Positions 26,209 to 33,826 of a DNA stretch of 43,994 nucleotides are shown here, piece after piece. Source of the stretch: JACRLW01 sp050181465 (lineage in GTDB: Bacteria > Planctomycetota > UBA1135 > UBA2386). The DNA lies in assembly GCA_050181465.1 (NCBI GenBank), contig JBFXDD010000035.1:1-43994 (forward strand), read 5' to 3'. The stretch's first letter is position 1. Every line of letters starts with the position of its first letter. The notes under the pieces are model-generated. The model searched no databases and was not told where the DNA came from. It worked only from the letters and a program-made list of their open reading frames with translations. Made by a program: the position numbers and the translations under genes.

Positions 26209-26868
26209 TCAGGCCTGCCGGCGGTGCCGAATCACTCGACCCTCGACGAGGAAGACGACGTCCTCGGCGATGTTGGTCGCGAGATCCGCGATTCGCTCGA
26301 GATGGCGTGAGCAGGACAGCAGATGGAGCGCGCGATCGATGGTGCCCGTGTCGTTGCGCATCATCGCTTCGATCACGCGGAACATCTCGCGATTCAGCTC
26401 ATCGACCTCGTCGTCGCGCTCGCGTACGCGGCGCGCCAGACCGGTGTCCTGGTTGACCAGTGCGTCGAGACAGTCGCGCAGCATGCTCCGGGCGCTGTCG
26501 GACTGTCGCACGAGTTGTTCCGGCAACTGCAGCGGCGGCCGCTCACCGAGATACAGCGCGCGCTCCGCGATGTTGACCGCGAGATCGCCAGCGCGCTCGA
26601 GGTCGTTGTTGACCTTCAGCACGGTGAGCAGGAACCGCAGGTCGGAAGCGACCGGTTGATGCAGCGCGATCAACTTCTGGCACTCGATCTCGACCGCGAT
26701 CTCCCGCGCATCGATCTCGTTGTCGCCATCGATCACCTCGCGGGCGAGGCCGGGACGACGATCGATGAGAGCACTGATCGACTTATTGACGGCGTCTTCG
26801 ACGAGCCCCCCCATGTCGAGCACGCGACTCTTCATGCCTTCGAGATCGCGATGGAAGTGGAGCGTCAT
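26209..26868 (-). CDS. phoU: Phosphate signalling regulator PhoU
   Basis: PhoU holds the PhoR kinase inactive when the Pst transporter senses enough phosphate. The 219-residue protein has the two-fold three-helix layout with metal-binding ExxxD motifs in each half: NNDLERAGDLAVNIAER (E91, D95) and SRHLERIADLATNIAEDV (E191, D195). The length is normal. It is the third gene after phoB and phoR, 41 bases after phoR. No pst genes are in the window, so the transporter must be encoded elsewhere if present. Confidence 0.97.
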   Translation of the reverse strand: MTLHFHRDLEGMKSRVLDMGGLVEDAVNKSISALIDRRPGLAREVIDGDNEIDAREIAVEIECQKLIALHQPVASDLRFLLTVLKVNNDLERAGDLAVNIAERALYLGERPPLQLPEQLVRQSDSARSMLRDCLDALVNQDTGLARRVRERDDEVDELNREMFRVIEAMMRNDTGTIDRALHLLSCSRHLERIADLATNIAEDVVFLVEGRVIRHRRQA

Positions 26869-26909
26869 CGGCGTGGGGATCGTAGGCGGTTCGAACGTGG
26901 CGACAAGCC

Positions 26910-28661
26910 TCAGGCGAGCGGCAAGAGGACCCAGAAGCGACTGCCGGCGCCGGGCGCGCTGTCGACCCCGACCCGGCCGCCGTGGGCGAGCGCGACGTGC
27001 TTGACGATCGACAGCCCGAGCCCGGTCCCGCCGAGGTCGCGCGAACGCGCTTTGTCGACGCGATAGAAGCGCTGGAAGATGCGCTCCTGCTCCTTGCGCT
27101 CGATCCCGATGCCGTGGTCTTCCACGACCAAGCGCGCGCGATTCTCCTCGAAGGTCAGCCGCACGAGCACGGTGTCGCCCACCGGCGAGTACTTGAGCGC
27201 GTTGTCGAGCAGGTTGCTGACCACCAGCCGCAAGGAGTCGAGGTCCCCGAGGAGGGTCACCGGCTCGTCGGGAACGCTGACTTCGATCTGGATCGAGCGC
27301 TGCTCGGCGGCGGCCGAGAGCTGGGCGGCCGCCTCACGGACGGGCATGCGAAAGTCGATCGCGGTGCGCACGGGGTCGCCCGACTCGACGCGCGAGAGGG
27401 TCAAGAGATCGGTCACGAGGGTCGACAGCCGGATCGACTGCTCGCGGACGCGACCGAGGAATCGATCGCGGACTTCGGTCTCCATCTCCGGGTCGTCGAG
27501 CACCGTCTCGACGATGCCGCGGATGGCCGCGATCGGGGTCTTCAGCTCGTGGCTGACGTTGGCGACGAAGTCACGCCGAACCGACTCGAGCCGGCGCAAC
27601 TCGGTCACGTCGTGCAGCACCAGCACGGCGCCCACCACCTCGCCGCCCGACGCCCGCAGGGGAGTGGCGTGCATCTCCACCCAGCGATCGCGCGGCGGCG
27701 CGACCACGCGAAGCTCCCGGCTCTGCTCGGTTCCCGTCTCGAGCACCGCGGCGAAGACGTCGCTGACCTCGGGAATGCGGGTGACTTCCTGGACGCGCCG
27801 CCCCTCCGTACGCGCCGCCTGCACGCCGAGGATGCGCGCCGCGGCGGTATTCACGTGCATCACGTTCTGGTCGACGTCGACGGCGACCACGCCCTCGACC
27901 ATCGCGCCGAGCACGGCGGCAACCTTGTGCCGATCGCTCGCACCGGCGACCGCACGCTCGCGCGAAAGCTGCGCGATCTCGTCGAGTTGTGCGGAGAGAT
28001 CGTCGAAGGGTTCGAGGTCCTCGCCGGCGAGACGGGGTTCGAAATCGCCGGCCGCCATCGCGCGCGCGCGCTCCCCGATGCGATCGAGCGGCTGTTCGAT
28101 CTGCCGCGACATCCGATAGCTCGCCCAACAAAGGAGCAGACAGCCGATCGCAGCGCCGAGGAGCACGAAGGTTCGTAGCCGCCGGATCGGGCCATCGACA
28201 GGGTCCTTCTCGTCGGAGAGGCGAAGGAAGCCTCGACTCTCACCGAGGTCGCCGAGCCGCAGCGCAAAATGGGCGCCGCGTGGAGCGTTGTTGCGGCCGT
28301 GCCGAAGCGAGAATCCGGTACCGTTGCCGCGCGCCGCGGTCAGTTCCGGTCGGGACGATTCGTTCGCTGAGTGACCATCCCCACCGTTCGAGTCGGCGGC
28401 AACCTGGCCAGTGAGATGGAAGAGCGCGACGCGCAGGCCCGATCGCCTCGCGATCTCGACCACCCAGTCACGCGGCGCTTCGCCCGCGAGCGCGATCCGC
28501 GCCTCGTCGGCCAGAGCATAGGCATGGCCTTCGAGGTGGCGCTGCGCCGACGCGGCAGCCGCCGATTCGAGGAGGTTCACCGCGAGTTCCCCGACGGTGG
28601 CGACGACGAGCAGGAGGATCGCTGCCGGTCCGACGACGAGTCGCCACCAGAATCGCGGCAA
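26910..28661 (-). CDS. phoR: Phosphate sensor histidine kinase PhoR
   Basis: The 583-residue kinase has a membrane helix (10-30), an extracytoplasmic domain (about 35-160), a second helix (163-182), a HAMP-like stretch (about 185-235), a PAS domain (about 245-355), HisKA with the phosphorylated H371 (FVANVSHELKTP), an N box (SNLLDNALKYSP), G1 (EDHGIGI) and G2 (GGTGLGLSIVKH). The extracytoplasmic domain of about 130 residues is larger than in E. coli PhoR, which has almost none, and resembles the Bacillus/actinobacterial layout. It starts two bases after the phoB stop, so it is part of one operon with phoB and phoU. Confidence 0.95.
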   Translation of the reverse strand: MPRFWWRLVVGPAAILLLVVATVGELAVNLLESAAAASAQRHLEGHAYALADEARIALAGEAPRDWVVEIARRSGLRVALFHLTGQVAADSNGGDGHSANESSRPELTAARGNGTGFSLRHGRNNAPRGAHFALRLGDLGESRGFLRLSDEKDPVDGPIRRLRTFVLLGAAIGCLLLCWASYRMSRQIEQPLDRIGERARAMAAGDFEPRLAGEDLEPFDDLSAQLDEIAQLSRERAVAGASDRHKVAAVLGAMVEGVVAVDVDQNVMHVNTAAARILGVQAARTEGRRVQEVTRIPEVSDVFAAVLETGTEQSRELRVVAPPRDRWVEMHATPLRASGGEVVGAVLVLHDVTELRRLESVRRDFVANVSHELKTPIAAIRGIVETVLDDPEMETEVRDRFLGRVREQSIRLSTLVTDLLTLSRVESGDPVRTAIDFRMPVREAAAQLSAAAEQRSIQIEVSVPDEPVTLLGDLDSLRLVVSNLLDNALKYSPVGDTVLVRLTFEENRARLVVEDHGIGIERKEQERIFQRFYRVDKARSRDLGGTGLGLSIVKHVALAHGGRVGVDSAPGAGSRFWVLLPLA

Positions 28662-28663
28662 CT

Positions 28664-29365
28664 TCAGGCTCCGACGACCTCGGCGAAGCGATAGCCGACG
28701 CCGCGCACGGTCTCGATGCGGTTGCGGTGATCGCCGAGCTTCTTGCGCAGCGAACCGATGTGAACGTCGATGTTACGATCGAGCACGACGGCGTCCTCAC
28801 CGATCACGCGGCTCAGCAGGTGATCCCGCGTGAACACGCGGCCAGGATGCGAGGCGAGGAAGTGCAGGAGTCGCATCTCGGTGGCCGTGCAGATCACGCG
28901 CTGTCCCTCGACCGTGACCTCGTGTCGGGCCATGTCGATGACCAGTCCGCCGTGCACCAGGCGATCGCCCTTGCCGCGCTCTTCACGCAGCGGGCCGCGG
29001 CGCAGCACCGCGCGGACGCGCGCGATGAGCTCCTTCGGGCTGAAGGGTTTGGTGATGTAGTCGTCCGCGCCGACGCCGAGGCCGAGCACGACATCGGTCT
29101 CTTCGCTCTTGGCGGTCAACATCACCACCGGGATGGCCCGGGTGACCGGATCCTGTTTGAGGCGGCGACAGACCTCGATGCCGTCCAGGCCGGGCAGCAT
29201 GAGGTCGAGCAGCACCAGGTCCGGCGCGTGGCGGCGCACGCCGTCGAGCCCTTGCTCGCCGTCGCGGAACGCGCGCACTCGGTAGCCCTCGCGGGCCAGG
29301 TTGTATTGGAGCACGTCGAGGATGTCGGCTTCGTCCTCGACCACAACGATGTTCTCGCGCTTCAT
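28664..29365 (-). CDS. phoB: Phosphate response regulator PhoB
   Basis: The 233-residue OmpR-family regulator has a receiver domain with acidic D11, phosphorylated D54 (LVLLDLMLPGLDG), T84 and K106 (DYITKPFSP). The winged-helix effector domain follows, ending RNIDVHIGSLRKKLGDHRNR and IETVRGVGYRF, where the recognition helix contacts Pho boxes. The ATG at 29365 begins MKRENIVVVEDEADI, the usual family start. A four-unit Pho-box-like array lies 44 bases upstream, which implies autoregulation of the phoB-phoR-phoU operon. Confidence 0.97.
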   Translation of the reverse strand: MKRENIVVVEDEADILDVLQYNLAREGYRVRAFRDGEQGLDGVRRHAPDLVLLDLMLPGLDGIEVCRRLKQDPVTRAIPVVMLTAKSEETDVVLGLGVGADDYITKPFSPKELIARVRAVLRRGPLREERGKGDRLVHGGLVIDMARHEVTVEGQRVICTATEMRLLHFLASHPGRVFTRDHLLSRVIGEDAVVLDRNIDVHIGSLRKKLGDHRNRIETVRGVGYRFAEVVGA

Positions 29366-29408
29366 CGATCGATCCCCGGACAGGTGGCGTCCGGGCTCGG
29401 CGAGGATG

Positions 29409-29448
29409 CTAGAACGGTGCATGAAGAGTCGGTGAAGATGCGGTGAGA
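29409..29448 (-). promoter_or_regulatory. Pho box: four heptamers with 11-bp spacing upstream of phoB
   Basis: On the minus strand the heptamers read TCTCACC, CTTCACC, CTTCATG and GTTCTAG, each separated by exactly four bases (GCAT, GACT, CACC). This is the heptamer-N4 pattern bound by PhoB/PhoP dimers, close to the actinobacterial GTTCACC type. The middle two units fit best; the last is weakest. It ends 43 bases before the phoB start codon. Confidence 0.7.
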
Positions 29449-29500
29449 CTCCGGTGCAGCCGACGGCGGATTCCGCCCGCCCCGGGTCGGGAGACGTCGC

Positions 29501-29529
29501 TTGCGAAGTCCTCGCCGCGGGACGATACT
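29501..29529 (+). promoter_or_regulatory. Candidate sigma-70-type promoter for ssrA
   Basis: TTGCGA (29501-29506), a 17-base spacer, and GATACT (29524-29529) lie about 62 bases before the mature tmRNA 5' end. That leaves a leader for RNase P to remove. Found by eye; similar matches can occur by chance. Confidence 0.35.
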
Positions 29530-29591
29530 CGCTGCCTCGACAACCCGTCGAGCCCCTCGAGCTCACCTCGAGACACCAGTCTTCACGACTC

Positions 29592-29939
29592 GGGGGCGAT
29601 CGGCATCGACCGGATGCCGTCACGGCGTGGGTGGCGTGCCGAGGCGCTGGGCGGCCTCGTTAAAACCCAGCAACACCCTAAGTGCCAACACGCACTACTC
29701 CCTGGCTGCCTGATAGCGTAGCCACGCCGGGGGTCCTTCGCCTGCGGGGGCCCTCGACGACACTCAGCAGGCTGGTCGCCCACGGCTGCTCGGCCCGTGT
29801 GCGACGAGACTTAGTCGAGCTGGCGCTTGCGAATCCCGTCCGTCGGAGTCGCCCGCGTGAGACCCAAGTCGGCGGACTACGCACGTAGAGGCCCATGTCG
29901 GGGCATCTCGGGACGCGGGTTCGATTCCCGCCGCCTCCA
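29592..29939 (+). ncRNA. ssrA: Transfer-messenger RNA (tmRNA)
   Basis: tmRNA rescues stalled ribosomes by trans-translation. The 5' end GGGGGCG pairs with CGCCTCC at 29932-29938 to give a 7-bp acceptor stem (one G-U), with A as discriminator. The T arm is GCGGG-TTCGATT-CCCGC at 29915-29931. After the 5' arm (ATCGGCATCGACCGG) comes the tag reading frame with tandem stops TGA TAG. The length, about 348 nt, is typical of one-piece tmRNA. CCA is not encoded (TCA follows the discriminator), so it must be added after transcription. Pseudoknots were not modelled. The plus-strand gene is divergent from phoB. Confidence 0.94.
29684..29713 (+). other. tmRNA tag reading frame: ANTHYSLAA
   Basis: The resume codon GCC follows CCTAAGT, like the TAGTC before the E. 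coli resume codon. The frame encodes Ala-Asn-Thr-His-Tyr-Ser-Leu-Ala-Ala and ends at TGA, directly followed by TAG. With the alanine carried by tmRNA the added tag is AANTHYSLAA. The ending LAA matches the ClpX/ClpA recognition end of known tags. Confidence 0.9.
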
Positions 29940-29942
29940 TCA

Positions 29943-29970
29943 GCGCCCGCCGGCGATTGCCGGCGGGCGC
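29943..29970 (+). terminator. Perfect 12-bp hairpin after ssrA
   Basis: GCGCCCGCCGGC, loop GATT, GCCGGCGGGCGC begins three bases after the tmRNA 3' end. It has no T-run, but its position suggests a terminator or 3' stabiliser. Confidence 0.75.
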
Positions 29971-30338
29971 GTCGGATCGACGAAGCCGCGCCGAGGCGTC
30001 AGTTGCGCGGTGGGCCTTTCGGTCCCGGTCTCGACAAACTTCAGGCCGCCGGCTGATCGTCCGGGTCCAACTCGAGTCGCGCGCGGAGACGCTGAGGGTG
30101 AGGGGGCCGTCAGAGCAGGACTCGGTGCGCCTGGACTCCATCGAGACTCACTCCTCGTCGCGAGACGTGGTCGTCAGCTCCCACGCTCGATCGTCCGGTT
30201 CCGCGACCACCGCCGGTCGCGTGCACAAAAGGGTCGCGGTTGTCACTCGCACTTCGCAGTTAGCATGCCCGGACCGTCTTGGCTTGCCCCACCGGACGGG
30301 CTTCGCCGACCCGGTCAGATTCCCCCGACACCCAACGC
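29971..30338. other. Non-coding spacer between ssrA and the STAND gene
   Basis: Nearly 370 bases in which I see no convincing gene, integrase remnant or copy of the tmRNA end. Near the right end TTGTCA (30239-30244) and TAGCAT (30260-30265), 15 bases apart, stand out in GC-rich sequence and could be a weak promoter for the downstream gene. Confidence 0.5.
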
Positions 30339-33269
30339 ATGATCTCGCGCCGACGGATCTTCCTCTCGATGGTCTCGTCCGAGTTCCGCGACCATCGAGA
30401 GCTGTTGGCGCAGGATCTCGAACGAGCGCAGATCGAAGTTGCCACCCAAGAAAGGTGGGGAGTTCTCGGCAGCACAACGCTCGACAAGATCGACACCTTC
30501 CTCCAGCAGTGCGATGCCGTAATCCATGTCATCGGGAACGAGACCGGCGCCTCGCCGACGACCGTTTCGGTGCAACAGCTACTCTCCAAGCACCAGCGCC
30601 TCGCCCATTGGCTGACCCAACAACTCGGCCTCGCGGAGCGTGCGCTGATCGGAATCTCCTACACGCAGTGGGAGGCCTACCTTGCGCTGTTTCACGGGGT
30701 TCCGCTCTACATCTACCTACCTGAGGTTCCTTCACTCGCGGAGTCGTTCGAAGACGCCGCGACACCGACGATCCCGAGCCAGTCGGCGCACCTCGCTCGC
30801 CTGAAACAACTCGACCGTGATCGGGGTACGTTCGCGAGCAAGGAACGACTCAGCAGTCTGGTCCTCGCCGACGTCAATCAGTGGCTTTGGCCAAGGCAGG
30901 ACGAACGCCTCACGCCCGCTCTCGGCGAACGCCTGCCGGTGGAGCTCGAGGCGCATCCGAGCTTGATCGATAGCTGCCTTCAGCGACTGCAACACGCGGA
31001 ACGAGCCGAACGTCGCCTTCGCCTCGTCTTGCACGGCATGGGCGGCGTGGGCAAGTCGCGGGTCGCCCTCCAATTGGGGCACCGGCTCCTGGCGACGGGG
31101 CGCGTCGTGCTGCGAATCAAGAGCATCGGCGAAGACAAGTCGCTCGAGACCGATATCTTGGGCCTCCATGCCCAGCTCGGTGTCGAACGGGACCAAGTCC
31201 GCCGCTGGCTGCGCCAGAATGAGGACTGGGTACTGATCCTCGACGGTGTCGATGAACTCTCGCTGTGCGACACCATCGCGAGCTTCATCGCCGCTGATTG
31301 CCGGCACGGCCACGTGATCATCACATCGCGATTGTCCGTCGACTGGGCGACGATCGGCTACGCGACCGAAGAAGTGAGGCCGCTCGAACAGTCCGCGTGC
31401 GCTGCCCTCCTTCAGCGATCACTCTCGTTTCGGAATCGCGAAGTCCGCAGCGATGAACTGGGCGCTCTGTCAGCGGTCGCGAAGGAGCTCGGTGGGCTGC
31501 CTCTCGCCCTCGAGCTCTGTGCCTCGTTCCTTGGCTCGAGCCGAGGCGTGACGATCGCCGGATATCAGCGACTGCTGGAGTCTCTCTCGCCCAAGGTTCT
31601 CGACTACCGAGCGAGTTTCTCCCGTGAGCAGATCTCGGTCGCCAAGACGTGGATCGCCAGTTTCGACGCGGTATCGCCCGCCGCGCGCACGCTCATGCGG
31701 CTGCTCTCGTTCCTGAGCGACGACCCGATCCCCGAATCGATCTTCGGCGATCCTGAGACCTTGGAGCCGCACCCATGGATCTTGGCCCCTTTCCAGCGCG
31801 CCTGCGAAACCGACAGTTTCGAGGCGGAGCACCGCGAATCGTCGAGTCGGGAGCACGCGGTCTGCCCGATGGAGGCGCTCCGAGAACTCGAGTCTTTCTC
31901 ACTCGTCTTCCGCCCGCTCACCGCTGGAACGAGCTTCTACGTCCACAAGCTGATCATCCGGACCACACAGTTCCACCTACGCGGAGAGGGTTCCCGTCGG
32001 TTTTGGACAAGCGCATTCGAGTTCCTCGCGGGCATCTCCAGTGTCAACGCGCCATTCCTCGTGTACCCGACCCAATTCATCGCTGATTACGTACACGAGG
32101 GTGACACGGGTCGCTGGAACGAGATCTATCCGCACGCCTTCAAGCTTCTGACGAACTACCGCGCGCTCGCGCCGTCGGATGGAGTTCGAGCCCTCGCGAA
32201 ACACTTGTCGTCACCGAGTATCGCGTTTCTCGCAGAGACATTCCGCCGCCGAGGAGGCGAGTACACCAAGCAGAGCCTCGAATTGTATGACCTCGCGCTC
32301 GAACGCGTCGACACAACGGCAGAAATGCGCGTTGAGCTACGGTGCGGGAAGTCTGCAGCCCTGTTCGAGGAGAGCCGGGCAGAGTTGGCGGTCCGAGAGG
32401 CATCCGCAGCCATTCTGGATCTGGCGGGAATGGAGAGCGACGCAAGGTTGGCTCGCAGCGCCATCGAACTCTACGTCTCGCGGGGCTGGAGCCTGCGCTG
32501 GCTCGGACGTCTCGACGAAGCGATCCAAGACGGCGAGGTAGCCCTTCGCTTGGCAGAGGATCGGCAGCTGGTGCGCGAATGTGGGGCCGACATCATGGGA
32601 TTGCTCGGTCTGACCCACGAATGGCGCGGCGACTACACGACCGCAATCGAGTGGTTGGAGCGCGCGCTCTCGCTGGCGATCGAGAACGCAGACTACTGCA
32701 ATGAAGGTTACTCGAGGTACTTTCTCGGCAGTCTCCAGCTCAAGCTGGGCAGCTCTGCCGCGGGCGAAGCCAACTGTCGTCGTGCAATCGAAATCGGTGA
32801 CGAATACGGCTTCGAGTTCATGGTTGCGGACGCCGGATGGATCGAAGCTCTCCACTTCGGGACGCTGCGTCGATGGACCGATGCAAGGGCCTCGATCGAA
32901 CGCGCGAAGGCATGCTCCGTCGATCTTCTCGAGGCCTGGATCCACCTCATCGGCGGCCTGATCGAACTCGGGAGCGGCGCGCAGTCCGCATCGGTTGCAT
33001 GGTTCGAGCGATCGATCGAGATGGTCGATGCCCGCTCCCGCGACCGCCCGATCACGTTCGACTTCCTGGATACGAGAGCGTTCGCCCTCGCCGGCTTGGC
33101 ACTCGCCTCCCCCAATCACCCAGTCGCGGCGGCCGAGGCCCGAGCGTGCTACGAACAAGCTCGAGCGCTCTGCTCCGCACGAGGCGTCATCGAGAACGGA
33201 ATGTACGCGTTCTCCATCGTCGAAGACGCGGCGGGAGACCGCACCAAGTGGGAACGATTCTTCGGCTGA
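30339..33269 (+). CDS. DUF4062 - STAND NTPase (NB-ARC-like) - TPR protein, candidate defence gene
   Basis: The 976-residue protein has three parts. Residues 1-130 match DUF4062 (RRRIFLSMVSSEFRDHRELL, CDAVIHVIGNETG, SYTQWEAYLALFHGVPLYIY), a Rossmann/TIR-like N-terminal domain. Residues about 205-460 are a STAND ATPase: Walker A GMGGVGKS (233-240), Walker B LILDGVDEL (299-307), sensor IITSR (327-331) and GGLPLALEL (385-393). The C-terminal about 350 residues are TPR-like helices (RGDYTTAIEWLERALSLAIE). This sensor-switch-effector layout is shared by bacterial NLR-like and Avs-type anti-phage proteins. Here the TPR part would sense and the DUF4062 part would act. The start was set at the ATG directly before the DUF4062 motif. 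Function is inferred. Confidence 0.85.
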   Translation: MISRRRIFLSMVSSEFRDHRELLAQDLERAQIEVATQERWGVLGSTTLDKIDTFLQQCDAVIHVIGNETGASPTTVSVQQLLSKHQRLAHWLTQQLGLAERALIGISYTQWEAYLALFHGVPLYIYLPEVPSLAESFEDAATPTIPSQSAHLARLKQLDRDRGTFASKERLSSLVLADVNQWLWPRQDERLTPALGERLPVELEAHPSLIDSCLQRLQHAERAERRLRLVLHGMGGVGKSRVALQLGHRLLATGRVVLRIKSIGEDKSLETDILGLHAQLGVERDQVRRWLRQNEDWVLILDGVDELSLCDTIASFIAADCRHGHVIITSRLSVDWATIGYATEEVRPLEQSACAALLQRSLSFRNREVRSDELGALSAVAKELGGLPLALELCASFLGSSRGVTIAGYQRLLESLSPKVLDYRASFSREQISVAKTWIASFDAVSPAARTLMRLLSFLSDDPIPESIFGDPETLEPHPWILAPFQRACETDSFEAEHRESSSREHAVCPMEALRELESFSLVFRPLTAGTSFYVHKLIIRTTQFHLRGEGSRRFWTSAFEFLAGISSVNAPFLVYPTQFIADYVHEGDTGRWNEIYPHAFKLLTNYRALAPSDGVRALAKHLSSPSIAFLAETFRRRGGEYTKQSLELYDLALERVDTTAEMRVELRCGKSAALFEESRAELAVREASAAILDLAGMESDARLARSAIELYVSRGWSLRWLGRLDEAIQDGEVALRLAEDRQLVRECGADIMGLLGLTHEWRGDYTTAIEWLERALSLAIENADYCNEGYSRYFLGSLQLKLGSSAAGEANCRRAIEIGDEYGFEFMVADAGWIEALHFGTLRRWTDARASIERAKACSVDLLEAWIHLIGGLIELGSGAQSASVAWFERSIEMVDARSRDRPITFDFLDTRAFALAGLALASPNHPVAAAEARACYEQARALCSARGVIENGMYAFSIVEDAAGDRTKWERFFG

Positions 33270-33406
33270 TTCGTCGCCCGCTCGAGGCGCTCGATCGGAC
33301 ACCGACCCTCGACAAACGATTCCTCTCCGACGCCGTGTCGAGCTTCGTCCCGCTCCCGGGGCGATGCCCCCTATCCGGTCCGCTCGCTGGACTCCGTCAT
33401 GAGATC

Positions 33407-33461
33407 CGGCCGAAGTCCGGCCGTAATCGTGCCGGTTCCACGGACCTTCGGTTTCGAAGGT
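33407..33461 (+). terminator. Two hairpins downstream of the STAND gene
   Basis: CGGCCG-AAGTC-CGGCCG (33407-33423) and ACCTTCG-GTTT-CGAAGGT (33444-33461) lie about 140-190 bases after the stop. Neither has a T-run. They are candidate transcription ends. Confidence 0.4.
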
Positions 33462-33490
33462 GACGGGCTTCTTGGACGAAACGTCGGCTC

Positions 33491-33655
33491 CGCGTAGCCC
33501 GGGCACCCACCCAGCTGTGTCCGAGCGACTTCGTCGCCTCACCGGGGACCGACTTCCGCTCGCGCGAGCGGCGGTAGCCGGGCGACTGGGTGCGGGCGGG
33601 TAGTTCCCGGGCAGCCTGCACGGGCATCCACCCGCGGCCAGTGCCTGGCTACGCG
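33491..33655. repeat. Structured intergenic element with inverted ends
   Basis: Within the 557-base spacer 33270-33826, which has no convincing gene, CGCGTAGCCCGGGCAC (33491-33506) is inverted at 33641-33655 (GTGCCTGGCTACGCG). Inside are a GCGAC-TTC-GTCGC hairpin (33525-33537), a perfect palindrome CCGCTCGCGCGAGCGG (33556-33571) and GTAGCCGGGCGACTGGGTGC, partly inverted to the left side. It may fold as one multi-branched structure. The nature is unknown: MITE-like remnant or structured RNA. Confidence 0.5.
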
Positions 33656-33826
33656 ACGGAACCGCCGTGGCGTCCGGCCCAGTCGACCGGGCAGGAATTG
33701 GGTCCCACGGCCAACCCGCCCGACCCCGGTCGGAGGCGGGGTCGCAACTCGCAGTCGCCAGGCTGCCAGGAAAAATCCGGTTCGACTCGTCACGGGCGAC
33801 AGGGACCTGTGATTCCACTCCCACAG

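Noticed and set aside
29700..29780. GTAGCC and CTTCGCC words inside ssrA taken as another copy of the intergenic repeat family
   Set aside because: Only short words match, the order differs, and the stretch is explained by tmRNA pseudoknot sequence.
29764..30141. Minus-strand open frame with MEAAGIEPASRDA
   Set aside because: This phrase is a known false product of reading the T arm and acceptor of tRNA or tmRNA backwards; the frame lies over ssrA and its hairpin.
29827..30342. Plus-strand open frame with GRGFDSRRLH
   Set aside because: Also a typical false product of the GGGTTCGATTCC T-arm sequence.
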